Positions 33,976 through 42,153 of a stretch of 64,000 bases of DNA are shown here, in pieces; the first letter of the stretch is position 1, and each line of letters starts with the position of its first letter. The notes under the pieces are model-generated. The model worked only from the letters and a program-made list of their open reading frames with translations, ran no database searches and was not told the DNA's origin. This DNA is from CAZCTC01 sp964501335 (lineage in GTDB: Bacteria; Chloroflexota; Anaerolineae; B4-G1; SLSP01): contig CAZCTC010000007.1 of NCBI GenBank assembly GCA_964501335.1, positions 1 through 64,000 on the forward strand. Direction: 5' to 3'. Made by a program: the position numbers and the translations under genes.

Positions 33976-34110
33976 TCATTAGCATAAATTAGAAACGGTT
34001 TTTTTATTCCCCGCAATCAATGCTTTTCAGGTAAATAACGACGCGCTGGATAGGGGGAGAGAGTTTTTTTGTTTGTATTTTCGCGCGCTTTCTGAAGCGC
34101 GCGAAAATAC
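33976..34110 (-). repeat. Dispersed hairpin element, inverted copy
   Basis: Minus-strand copy with perfect hairpin 34075-34110 (16-base arms, core CGCGCGCTT, loop TCTG), CTCTCTCCCC, CCAGCGCGTCGTTATTTACC, TTGCGGGGAAT and AACCGTTTCTAATTTATGC. Together with the element at 28808-28998 it brackets the GH16 gene as an inverted pair. Confidence 0.65.
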
Positions 34111-34165
34111 AGGTTTTTTCTCTTTCTCTCCCGTTTTTCGCGCAAAGGGCCCAGAATGAACATTT

Positions 34166-36151
34166 TCATGGGCAGTCGGGCAGGGCTAAGGGCGTACTGC
34201 TGCCGGTATCGAGTCCGTAGCCGAAGGGGAAGAGCGGGGCGTTGCAGCCGGAGGTGGGGAGGTTGGCGAAGTCGAAGGGCAGCTGGGCTACGGTCCGCGG
34301 CCAGGAGAAGCTGAGTTTGCCGGTGAAAGGTTGGTCGCCGAAGAGGACATCGGTCATGCCGGCGCCTTCGGTGCCGGGGAGCCAGGCGGCGACGACCGCG
34401 TCGGCATCGGGCAGCGCGTCGGTGATGACGAGCGGGCGGCCGGAGATTACCACGAGGACGAGCTTTTTGCTGCGTTCGCGGACGCGGGCGATGAGGTTGA
34501 GTTCGGAGGCGATGAGGGCGGGTTTTTCTTTATCGCCCACGCCTTCGGCGTAGGGTCTTTCTCCGACGACCACGATGCCGACATCGGCGATGAGCGGGTT
34601 GCCGGCGGCGTCTTTGATCTCATCGAATTTGCCGAAGGGGTGGAACTGGACCTGGGTTTCGGGTGAGACGGCGGCTTTGACGGCGGCGAGGAGGGTGGTT
34701 CCGACCGTGGTGTCGCCGCTCTTGCCCTGCCATTCAATGGTCCAGCCGCCGCACTGGGAGCCGATGTCGTCAGCCAGTGCGCCCGCGACAAAGATCGTGG
34801 GCGTTTTCTTGTCCAGGGGGAGGGTCTGGTTGTCGTTTTTGAGCAGGACCAGACTTTCGGCGACGGCCTGGCGGGCGAGGGCCCGATGGTCGGCGGAGCC
34901 GATGCCGGCCAGGAGGGTTTCGTCGGCGACGGGCCGGCGTTCAAAGAGGCCCATGCGGAATTTGACGAGCAGAATCCGGCGGACGGCGTCGTCGATGCGG
35001 GCCTGGGAGATATCGCCTTTGTCGACGGCTTCGGTCACGGTGGTGATGAATTTTTGGTAGTCATAGGGGACCATATTCATATCCACACCGGCGTTGATGC
35101 CGGTGACGATGGCCTGGTAGTAATCGGGCGAGATCTGATCGAGGGCCTGCCAGTCGGAGACGACGAAACCGTCGAAGCCGAGCTCGCCCTTGAGGACTTC
35201 GGTAATGAGGTAGTGCTGGGCGTGCATCTTCATCCCGCCCCAGCTGGAGAAGGAGACCATTATATTTTGGGCGCCGGCTTTGATCGCGGCTTCGTAGGGG
35301 GGCAGGTAGAGCCGGCGCAGGGTTTCTTCATCGCCAGCGGTCACGCCCTGATCGAGTTTGTAGTCGTTGGTCGTGGAGGAGCCCCAGGTGGTTCCGCCGT
35401 CGCCGATGTAGTGTTTGGCAGAGGCGATGACGGCTGTGGGAGCGGTCAGATCGTCGCCCTGGAGCCCTTTGATGTAGGCTTCGCCCAGCAGGGTGACGAC
35501 TTCCGTGTTCTCGCTGTAGGATTCATAAATGCGACCCCAGCGGATATCCTGGGAGACCGCCAGGACGGGAGCGTAATCCCAATAGATATTGGTGGCGGCG
35601 ACCTCTTCGGCGGTGGCGCGCCCGATTTTCTGGACGAGCTCCGCGTTACGGGTGGCGCCGAGTCCGATGTTGTGGGGGTAGATAGTAGCGCCGTAGAGAT
35701 TGTTATGGCCGTGGACGGCATCCACCCCGTAGATCATCGGGATTCCCAGGCGGGTGTTCAAGGCGGCCTGCTGGAAATCATTGATCATCTTGACCCAATT
35801 TTCGGCCGAATTGCCGGGGGTGGGGTAACCGCCGCCGCCGCTCAACACACCCCCCAGGTAAAAGGTGGTCACATCGGCCGGAGTGAGGACATCCTTTGCG
35901 ACGAGCGTCATCTGACCGATTTTTTCTTCGAGGGTCATTTGAGCCAGCAGCGCATCAGCGCGGGCGGCCGGGTCGAACTGTGAATCTTTGTAGTCGGGGG
36001 TGGGTTGGATGGGGACGCTGGTGCTTTCGGCTGTAGCAGTCGGCGGCGCCACCGTGATTGCCGGAGCCGCCGTAGGCTGTTGACAGGCGCCCAGGAGCAG
36101 GCTGAGAATGAGCAAGATCCACAGTCCGGATTTCAAAGAACGCAGAGACAT
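34166..36151 (-). CDS. GH3 beta-glucosidase lipoprotein
   Basis: 661 residues. Lipoprotein signal ending LLLGAC (Cys23), then a Thr/Pro/Ala-rich linker to about 52. The GH3 N-terminal TIM barrel (about 58-395) has YGVDAVHGHN, AKHYIGDGGT and the nucleophile Asp333 in FVVSDW. The C-terminal alpha/beta sandwich (about 420-650) carries GVGDKEKPA, which should place the acid/base residue, and ends with FPFGYGL. Exo-acting beta-glucosidases or exoglucanases of this type release glucose from beta-glucan oligomers; here at the outer face of the membrane. Start follows AGGAGG. It lies 18 bases after the permease gene, so it is the last gene of the importer operon. Confidence 0.92.
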   Translation of the reverse strand: MSLRSLKSGLWILLILSLLLGACQQPTAAPAITVAPPTATAESTSVPIQPTPDYKDSQFDPAARADALLAQMTLEEKIGQMTLVAKDVLTPADVTTFYLGGVLSGGGGYPTPGNSAENWVKMINDFQQAALNTRLGIPMIYGVDAVHGHNNLYGATIYPHNIGLGATRNAELVQKIGRATAEEVAATNIYWDYAPVLAVSQDIRWGRIYESYSENTEVVTLLGEAYIKGLQGDDLTAPTAVIASAKHYIGDGGTTWGSSTTNDYKLDQGVTAGDEETLRRLYLPPYEAAIKAGAQNIMVSFSSWGGMKMHAQHYLITEVLKGELGFDGFVVSDWQALDQISPDYYQAIVTGINAGVDMNMVPYDYQKFITTVTEAVDKGDISQARIDDAVRRILLVKFRMGLFERRPVADETLLAGIGSADHRALARQAVAESLVLLKNDNQTLPLDKKTPTIFVAGALADDIGSQCGGWTIEWQGKSGDTTVGTTLLAAVKAAVSPETQVQFHPFGKFDEIKDAAGNPLIADVGIVVVGERPYAEGVGDKEKPALIASELNLIARVRERSKKLVLVVISGRPLVITDALPDADAVVAAWLPGTEGAGMTDVLFGDQPFTGKLSFSWPRTVAQLPFDFANLPTSGCNAPLFPFGYGLDTGSSTPLALPDCP

Positions 36152-36169
36152 GATAAGATTCCTCCTTTT

Positions 36170-37213
36170 TTATTTTTCGACGCCGCTGAAGACGACGCCC
36201 TGCATGAAGGTGCGCTGCGCCAGGAAGAATACAACGACCGGGAGGACCAAAATGATCAGGGCACCGGCCTGGATCAGGTTGGGCTGCTGACCGTAGAGGG
36301 AATTAAATTTCTGAAGGCCTACGGAGAGAGGCCAGAGATCTTCTCGAGAGGAGAGATAGATCAGCGGCGTGAGGAAATCGTTCCAGGCGAAGAAGAAGTG
36401 GAAGAGGGAGACGGCCACGACAGCGGGGATGGATTGGGGGAGAATGACCTGGAACATGGTCTGCAACGGATTCGCGCCGTCGATTTCGGCGGCTTCATCC
36501 ATTTCCCGGGGAATTTGTAAGAAATATTGGCGCATTAAGAATACATTATAGGCGTTTGCAAAAAAATGCGGCACGATCAAAGGCAGGAAAGTATTGGTCC
36601 AGCCGATTTTGGAGTAGAGGATATAGGTGGGGATGAGCGTGGCCTGGGTGGGGATGATGATCGAGGCCATCAAGACCATGAAGAGGAATTTCTTGCCCCG
36701 GAATTCAAAACGGGCGAAGCCGTAGGCGACAAAGATGGAAGAGCCGACGGCGCCAAGGGTGCCGAGGCCGGCAATGATCAGCGTATTGCGGAAGAGCCGG
36801 AGGCAATCCAGTTCGGTCCAGGCGGTGACGAAGTTGCTCCATTGGGGATCGGCGGCGTAGGCCTGTTCGAGCGTGCGCCAGTTGCCCTGCCATTCGATGG
36901 GGGCGGCGGTGGGATTGGCGGGATCGATGAACTGGGTAGCATTGCGGCCTTTTTTCAAGGCGGCGAGTTCGCGGACCCCGTTATCGGTCGGGACGCGGTA
37001 GATGGGCAGTTCTTTGCCTTCGTATTCAAAGGTGCGAGGCGAGTAAGGCCAGTATTTGGGGGCATTGGGATCGCTCATCTGGGAGTCGCTTTTGATAGCG
37101 GTGGTGATCAGATAGCCCAGCGGAGCCAGGAAGACGATCAAAATGAAGGTGGCGATACTGGTCACGAGGATGCGGTTCAGCAGATCCAACTGGCGGTGGG
37201 AGGTGGTTTTCAT
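36170..37213 (-). CDS. Carbohydrate ABC transporter permease, MalG-type
   Basis: 347 residues with six transmembrane helices. Signature EAA loop near the C-terminal third: EMDEAAEIDGANPLQTMFQVILPQSIPA, which docks the ATPase. Longer than typical (about 280) because of an extra extracytoplasmic region of about 80 residues after helix one. The start codon directly abuts the stop of the MalF-type gene. The ATPase subunit is not encoded nearby; such importers often share a multipurpose MsmK/MalK-type ATPase. Confidence 0.9.
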   Translation of the reverse strand: MKTTSHRQLDLLNRILVTSIATFILIVFLAPLGYLITTAIKSDSQMSDPNAPKYWPYSPRTFEYEGKELPIYRVPTDNGVRELAALKKGRNATQFIDPANPTAAPIEWQGNWRTLEQAYAADPQWSNFVTAWTELDCLRLFRNTLIIAGLGTLGAVGSSIFVAYGFARFEFRGKKFLFMVLMASIIIPTQATLIPTYILYSKIGWTNTFLPLIVPHFFANAYNVFLMRQYFLQIPREMDEAAEIDGANPLQTMFQVILPQSIPAVVAVSLFHFFFAWNDFLTPLIYLSSREDLWPLSVGLQKFNSLYGQQPNLIQAGALIILVLPVVVFFLAQRTFMQGVVFSGVEK

Positions 37214-38179
37214 TTAGTTCTTTCCTTCCCCGGCGTAATAGACCCACCGATTGGAGGTATTGAAAAGGAAGATGGTCAGGGCGAGGACGATCAGGAAGAG
37301 CACCCAGGCGAGGGCGGAGGCATAGCCCATGAGATTGTAGGTGAAGGCGTTTTTGAAGAGATAGAGATTGTAGAAGAGGGTGGTGTCGGCCGGGCCGCCG
37401 GTACCGTTTTTGAGGACGTAGGCCAGGTCGAAATATTTAAAGGCGCCGATGAGCATCAGCGTGAGGTTATAGAAGATTACCGGAGAGATCATCGGGAGCG
37501 TAATGTGCCAGAAGCGCTGGAAATTGTTGGCGCCGTCGAGTTCAGCGGCTTCGTAAAGTTCATTGGGGACGCCCTGCATGCCGGCCATGAGCGTGAGCAT
37601 CAGATTGCCGACGCCCCAGAGGCCAATCAGCACGAGAGCGGGGTAGATCCAGCCGGGGGAGTTCAACCAGTCGGGGGCGGGGAGGCCGACGCCCTTCAGG
37701 CCGAGGTTGACCCAGCCGGTCTGGGTATTCATCACACCGGCCCAGATGATCCCGCCGGCGACGATGGGGATCATTGACGGCATGTAGAAGAGCGTGCGGA
37801 AGATAAAGTTGCCGACCAGATATTTGGAATTCATCAAATAGGCCAGGCTCAGGCCGAAGATAAAAGTAACCGGGATGGCCAGGACGGCATATCTCAGCGT
37901 GACGAGGAAGGAGTTGCCGACTTTGGCATCCTGAACCAGGGTGATATAGTTTTGAATGCCGACGAACTGCGTTTTGCCAGGATCGACGGGATTGTAATTC
38001 GTAAAAGAAAAAACCAGGGTGGCGACAATTGGAATGAAGGTGAAGGCCAGGAATCCAATCATCCAGGGAGAGATGAAGAGATAGGCCCAGCGTTCTCGCT
38101 GTTTTTCAAGCGGAGAGGTGCGGGCGCGAGTTTGAGATTTTTGATTGACTGCGGGTAAAGTCTGATCAACAGCACTCAT
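37214..38179 (-). CDS. Carbohydrate ABC transporter permease, MalF-type
   Basis: 321 residues, six transmembrane helices. EAA loop reads ELYEAAELDGANNFQRFWHITLPMISPV. AGGAGGAAATCC before ATG 38179 fixes the start; an upstream ATG at 38200 lacks a site. Forms the importer channel with the MalG-type partner immediately downstream. A strong hairpin at 38211-38251 separates it from the solute-binding protein gene and may lower permease expression relative to the binding protein, a common arrangement. Confidence 0.9.
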   Translation of the reverse strand: MSAVDQTLPAVNQKSQTRARTSPLEKQRERWAYLFISPWMIGFLAFTFIPIVATLVFSFTNYNPVDPGKTQFVGIQNYITLVQDAKVGNSFLVTLRYAVLAIPVTFIFGLSLAYLMNSKYLVGNFIFRTLFYMPSMIPIVAGGIIWAGVMNTQTGWVNLGLKGVGLPAPDWLNSPGWIYPALVLIGLWGVGNLMLTLMAGMQGVPNELYEAAELDGANNFQRFWHITLPMISPVIFYNLTLMLIGAFKYFDLAYVLKNGTGGPADTTLFYNLYLFKNAFTYNLMGYASALAWVLFLIVLALTIFLFNTSNRWVYYAGEGKN

Positions 38180-38210
38180 GGATTTCCTCCTGAAAAGCAA
38201 GGTTGCTTTT

Positions 38211-38251
38211 ATCGGTTGGTTTGCGCGCTGAAAGCGCGCAAACCAACCGAT
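38211..38251 (-). terminator. Intra-operon hairpin, possible attenuator
   Basis: 19-base perfect arms (ATCGGTTGGTTTGCGCGCT and its complement), loop GAA, between the solute-binding protein stop (38288) and the permease start (38179). No T-run follows directly, so it may stabilise the upstream mRNA or act as a partial terminator. Confidence 0.55.
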
Positions 38252-38287
38252 CCTGTCGAATTAAGTTCTGTTTCCTTGCCTGGACAA

Positions 38288-39739
38288 TTACTTGTCGGTT
38301 TCTTTGAAGATCAAATCCAGGTCTTTGATCAGCGTGTCGATTTCTTTATCCAGATCCAGATCGGGGGTGCTCTGGTAGAGGCTGCCGAAGGTGGTGTAGC
38401 GATCGGAGGCCTTCAGGAAGTTGGGCATACCGGACTCGTGGTTCGGGATGTCGGCGTAGGAGAGGGCGTCCACAAAGACGTTGAGATCGGCTTCGGGGAA
38501 TTTCTCAGCCATGGAAGCCAGGGCCTTGTCTTGCAGGCTGGCGCGGGCGGGGAAGCCGTTGTAGACCGACAGGAGGTCGGGGGCGAACTCGCCCAACATC
38601 AGGCTCAGGACTTCGAAGGCGGCTTCCTTATTCTTGGCGGCCGCCGGGATGACGAAGGTATCGGCGTGCATCTTGGCGGTGAGATTGTCGTTGTAGGAGG
38701 GGATAGCGGCGACATCCCAGCTGGTTTCGGCGGCACAGCAGGTGTACCAGGTGTGGATCGGGCTCATGGCGACTTTGCCGGAGCTGAAGGTGTTGCCCTG
38801 GGCGAGCAGGTCGCTGTTGACATAGTTGTCATTGGGGATGAAGTGGTACTTCCAGATGCCGTCGTAGTACCAGTGCGCGGCTTCGCGCCAGACTTCGGGC
38901 ATGGCCGCATTGCCGTCGTCACCGACGAAGCTGGAGGCACCGAAGAAGGTCCACTGGCCGCGGATGTCGGTCCAGAGCGGGTGATAGCCGAACTGCTGAA
39001 TGTTTTCGGGATCGAACTCTTTGTCGTTGGGCGTATTGCCGTCGGCATCGACGGTCAGCTCAATGGCCAGTTCCTGCAACTTTTCGTAGGTCCATTCGTC
39101 GCCGTCGGCGTAGGGCGCACCCCATTCGTGGGGGGGATATTCCAGGCCGGCTTCGTCGAAGAGGTCTTTGTTATACCAGAGGGCGGAAGGATAGACGGCG
39201 AAGGGCAGGCCGACCTGACCCTGATTCTCGAACTGGTAGAATTTGACCAGGGTGGGATTGAAATCTTCGAGGTCGTAGTTATATTTTTCGATGTAGGGCG
39301 TCAGGTCCAACCAGGCGCCTTCAAAGCTATAGATACCGCGGACGCCGACGGGGCCCACGATATCGGGGGCATCGCCGGAGGCGATTTGGGTCTTCAAGAC
39401 ATCATAAGCGGTCGTATTCTGGACGACATCGAGGACCAGATGATAGCGATCGCCGTATTTTTCATTGAACAGAGCCACGAAGGCTTCTTCTTTTTCGACT
39501 TCTTCGGTATTGCCACCGGCGCCGAGGCCGATGAACCAGCGGATTTCAACTGCATTGGGGTTGGTGGAAGGTTCTTCCGTCGCGGCCGGAGCTTCTTCGG
39601 TTGCCGCTACTTCTTCTGTAGCGACCGGTTGTTCTTCAGTCGGGGCCGCCGTGGGAGCGGCCGTCGGGGCACCACAGGCAGAGAGGAGCATCGAGAAGAT
39701 CATGAGCATGCTCAGTACAACAGACAACTTCTTAGCCAT
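38288..39739 (-). CDS. Extracellular solute-binding lipoprotein of the sugar ABC importer
   Basis: 483 residues. Lipoprotein signal with LLSAC (Cys22), then a Thr/Glu/Ala/Pro-rich linker to about 60, then an SBP family 1 fold: VEIRWFIGLG, SGDAPDIVGPVG, LPFAVYPSALWYNKDLF and late VYNGFPAR. Binds the imported sugar; aromatic residues (many Trp and Tyr) fit oligosaccharides. AAGGAG seven bases before ATG 39739 sets the start, rather than the upstream ATG at 39790. First gene of an operon with two permeases and GH3; preceded by two LacI-type operators. Confidence 0.92.
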   Translation of the reverse strand: MAKKLSVVLSMLMIFSMLLSACGAPTAAPTAAPTEEQPVATEEVAATEEAPAATEEPSTNPNAVEIRWFIGLGAGGNTEEVEKEEAFVALFNEKYGDRYHLVLDVVQNTTAYDVLKTQIASGDAPDIVGPVGVRGIYSFEGAWLDLTPYIEKYNYDLEDFNPTLVKFYQFENQGQVGLPFAVYPSALWYNKDLFDEAGLEYPPHEWGAPYADGDEWTYEKLQELAIELTVDADGNTPNDKEFDPENIQQFGYHPLWTDIRGQWTFFGASSFVGDDGNAAMPEVWREAAHWYYDGIWKYHFIPNDNYVNSDLLAQGNTFSSGKVAMSPIHTWYTCCAAETSWDVAAIPSYNDNLTAKMHADTFVIPAAAKNKEAAFEVLSLMLGEFAPDLLSVYNGFPARASLQDKALASMAEKFPEADLNVFVDALSYADIPNHESGMPNFLKASDRYTTFGSLYQSTPDLDLDKEIDTLIKDLDLIFKETDK

Positions 39740-39930
39740 CGCATTTCTCCTTAAAGATTCAAATGATTGAATTGGGGTAAAACGTATCACGGCATTTTAG
39801 AAAATTGATTGAATTGAGTTCTGTTGAATGAAAAGCCAGGCCTCCTTTCTGATGATAGTAATTCCGGTAATTTAAGTTGTTCCTTCGATAAATCCAGATC
39901 AATATTCAGGATTCTCTGCATATCAGGATT

Positions 39931-39960
39931 AGTAGCCAGTAGCCAGTAGCCAGTAGCCAG
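39931..39960 (+). repeat. AGTAGCC heptamer tandem repeat
   Basis: Four perfect AGTAGCC units plus AG, in the leader/promoter region of the importer operon. Same length and phase as the AGTAGAC repeats elsewhere, with one base changed in every unit. Confidence 0.8.
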
Positions 39961-40119
39961 CGGATTCCCTGCGAATTTGGGCCTGTAAGGCAAGGATTTA
40001 TCCTGTTTGTTATTTATCGGATACTGTCTGTGTAAGGATGGTATGCAGAAAATCGCCCGTCACCGATAAATATTTTTCTTCGAGCGGTTGAAACCTTTGG
40101 TACGACGACGACACTTTTA

Positions 40120-40133
40120 TGGAAGCGCTTCCA
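40120..40133. promoter_or_regulatory. LacI-family operator 1
   Basis: Perfect palindrome TGGAAGCGCTTCCA, upstream of the importer operon and downstream of the LacI-type gene. Its centre is 33 bases, about three helical turns, from operator 2, allowing cooperative binding. Confidence 0.75.
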
Positions 40134-40146
40134 GTTTTTTGAAGGC

Positions 40147-40172
40147 AAGAATTGGAAGCGCTTCCAATTCTT
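40147..40172. promoter_or_regulatory. LacI-family operator 2
   Basis: A 26-base perfect palindrome with the same TTGGAAGCGCTTCCAA centre, extended by AAGAA on each side. It ends 13 bases before the stop of the regulator gene. The palindrome could double as a terminator for that gene, but its conserved centre argues for an operator. Confidence 0.75.
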
Positions 40173-40185
40173 GGGAAAGAAAAAG

Positions 40186-41205
40186 CTAATGAAATCCGCA
40201 GGATTGGCGGATGACGAGTTCCGTATTCAGGATGACCTGTTGCGGCGTGGGGGTGCGGTTTTCCATCACCTCGAGCAAGACTTCTACGGCTTTAATGCCG
40301 AGGCGGCGGATTGGTTGGCGGACCGTGGTCAGCGCGGGTTCAGCCATGGTCGCGGGAGGGAGATCGTCGAAACTGACCATAGCGATATCGCCAGGGACAG
40401 CGAGTCCGGCCTGACGGATAGCGCGGAGGGCGCCGAGGGCCATGGTGTCGGAGGCGACAAAGATGGCGTCAGGACGGAAGGGCAGAATGCGTTGCATGGC
40501 ATAGAAGCCCGACATTTCGGAGAAATCGCCTTCGACGATCATGGCCGGATTGGTAGTAATATCCCGGCTTTGGAGCGCTTTGAGGTAGCCATGATAGCGG
40601 TCCATTCCGGCGGTGGTATTGAGGGGGCCGGTGATGGAGGCGATGCGCTTATAGCCGAGGTGCAGCAGGTGCATCACGATATTAAAGGCAGCGGCTTCGT
40701 TGTCGATGTCGACGTAATTGACTTCAATGGGGTCCATCACCCGGCCGGCCACCACGAAGGGGATATCGAGTTTGGAAAGCGAGGCGACGAAGGTGTCATC
40801 GGCGTCGCCGGCCTGGACGATCAAACCGTCGAAGAGGCCGCCGAAGGCGATGCGGTTGAGCATTTTGGCTTCGTCGGCGTGGGTTTTGAGCAAAAAGAGG
40901 GAAAGGATGTAATCGTACTGGTTACAGCCATGGGCGACGCCCTGAGCCAGACGGGGAAAATAGGGATCGGTGAAGAAATCTTCGGTGCTGCGCGGGAGGA
41001 CGAGTCCGATGATGCCGGAGCGTTGGGAAGCGAGGGAACGGGCGACGGGATTGGGGTGATAGTCGGTTTCGGCGATGACCTGGAGAACGCGGTCCCGGAC
41101 TTCGGGCCGTACGTGGGGTTGATTGTTCAGCACCCGCGAGGCCGTGGTACGGGAGACCTGGGCACGTTCAGCAATTTCATCGAGCGTTAATTTCTTGGTG
41201 TTCAT
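40186..41205 (-). CDS. LacI-family transcriptional regulator of the beta-glucan importer operon
   Basis: 339 residues. The N-terminal helix-turn-helix reads LTLDEIAERAQVSRTTASRVLNN with hinge helix PNPVARSLAS; the periplasmic-binding-protein-like effector domain follows (GIIGLVLPRS to SCGFH). The second of two adjacent ATG codons was chosen because AAGGG spacing suits it better. It likely represses the importer/GH3 operon until a beta-glucan breakdown sugar binds. A perfect operator 14 bases upstream of its own start (41219-41234) indicates autoregulation. The effector is unknown. Confidence 0.93.
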   Translation of the reverse strand: MNTKKLTLDEIAERAQVSRTTASRVLNNQPHVRPEVRDRVLQVIAETDYHPNPVARSLASQRSGIIGLVLPRSTEDFFTDPYFPRLAQGVAHGCNQYDYILSLFLLKTHADEAKMLNRIAFGGLFDGLIVQAGDADDTFVASLSKLDIPFVVAGRVMDPIEVNYVDIDNEAAAFNIVMHLLHLGYKRIASITGPLNTTAGMDRYHGYLKALQSRDITTNPAMIVEGDFSEMSGFYAMQRILPFRPDAIFVASDTMALGALRAIRQAGLAVPGDIAMVSFDDLPPATMAEPALTTVRQPIRRLGIKAVEVLLEVMENRTPTPQQVILNTELVIRQSCGFH

Positions 41206-41218
41206 CATTCCCTTGTAA

Positions 41219-41234
41219 TTGGAAGCGCTTCCAA
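41219..41234. promoter_or_regulatory. LacI-family operator 3 (autoregulatory)
   Basis: TTGGAAGCGCTTCCAA immediately upstream of the regulator start codon; identical core to operators 1 and 2. The remaining bases to 41423 show nothing notable beyond AT-rich promoter-like DNA. Confidence 0.75.
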
Positions 41235-41423
41235 AGCTGTCTATAGTTTACCCAAGATTGGGGGTTTTGTCAAGAGGGTTAGAGCAAGACGCGGTGGGGA
41301 ATTTCTCAGGAAGCGAATTATTTTGTTAGCTGACTGATAGATTGGGAATAGGTAATCAGGAGGAGTCAATGGTATGCTGATTGTGAGATCCAGAGCGATT
41401 TTATGATGATTTAAGGAGGGGAT

Positions 41424-42035
41424 ATGAGCGAGGAATCCGTTAATATTTCGGGTATCGGGCTATCGGGTCGGGTGGGAGTGGGCGGAAATCGTAGAGTGTT
41501 GATGGCTTTTCTGATTGTGAGTAGTTTGTTGGCAATAGGAGCTTTTGTGCCCTGTCTGGTCAATGTTTTGCTGGTGGGGAAGCTTGATTGGTCATTGTAT
41601 TCGTGGGGGGCGATTCTGATGACGTGGTTGATTCTGATGCCGTGGTTTCTGCTGGCTCGTTATCGGGCGGCTATTTCCTGGGTGATGGCGGTGTTGACTG
41701 TGCCGGCCTATCTTTTTTGGGTAGAAAACCTTACCGCGACCGGGGGAGAGGTTTTGAGATTGGGATTGCCGGCGGCGGTTTGTGGTTTGGCTGCTTTGGG
41801 AGGGATTATCTGGGCCTGGTGTTATAGTCGGATGAAGTCGGGGTATGCTTTTGCTTTGACTTTTCTTATTCTTGGCGTGTTGAGTTGGTTGGAGAATATG
41901 GTGGCACGACCGTTTTTATTTCCAGATCCTTATGAAGCAATTCGCTCTATGGTAACTTTTTCTCTGTTGGGTATGTTTGTGTTGTCGGGTTTGGCGGCTT
42001 TTTTGGTGTATGGGCGTCGGGTGCAGAAGCCTTGA
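41424..42035 (+). CDS. Hypothetical six-helix membrane protein
   Basis: 203 residues with about six hydrophobic helices (starting near residues 25, 60, 85, 112, 140 and 173) and short loops. Not recognised; no catalytic motif seen. The N-terminal 24 residues are Gly/Ser-rich and polar. GGAGG four bases before ATG is a strong site. Transcribed alone, convergent with the MFS gene downstream. Confidence 0.7.
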   Translation: MSEESVNISGIGLSGRVGVGGNRRVLMAFLIVSSLLAIGAFVPCLVNVLLVGKLDWSLYSWGAILMTWLILMPWFLLARYRAAISWVMAVLTVPAYLFWVENLTATGGEVLRLGLPAAVCGLAALGGIIWAWCYSRMKSGYAFALTFLILGVLSWLENMVARPFLFPDPYEAIRSMVTFSLLGMFVLSGLAAFLVYGRRVQKP

Positions 42036-42064
42036 TAAGTTTGAAGGATGAAAATGATGGTTGA

Positions 42065-42135
42065 GGGGGGACCCTTTGTGGGTACCCTTACGAGTGAATA
42101 TTTTTGGGTAAGGGCGACCTTTATGGTCGCCCTTA
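42065..42135. terminator. Paired hairpins between convergent genes
   Basis: Two related hairpin units: GGGACCC-TTTGT-GGGTACCC near 42068-42087 (one base unpaired) and TAAGGGCGACC-TTTAT-GGTCGCCCTTA at 42109-42135. Placed between gene ends at 42035 (plus) and 42154 (minus), so a bidirectional terminator is likely. The GGGCGACC unit is a familiar dispersed repeat type. Confidence 0.6.
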
Positions 42136-42153
42136 TGTATGGATTCGCCTTTT

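Noticed and set aside
40147..40172. Terminator of the LacI-type gene
   Set aside because: The palindrome could terminate, but its centre is identical to two other sites placed as operators and there is no T-run, so an operator is the better call.
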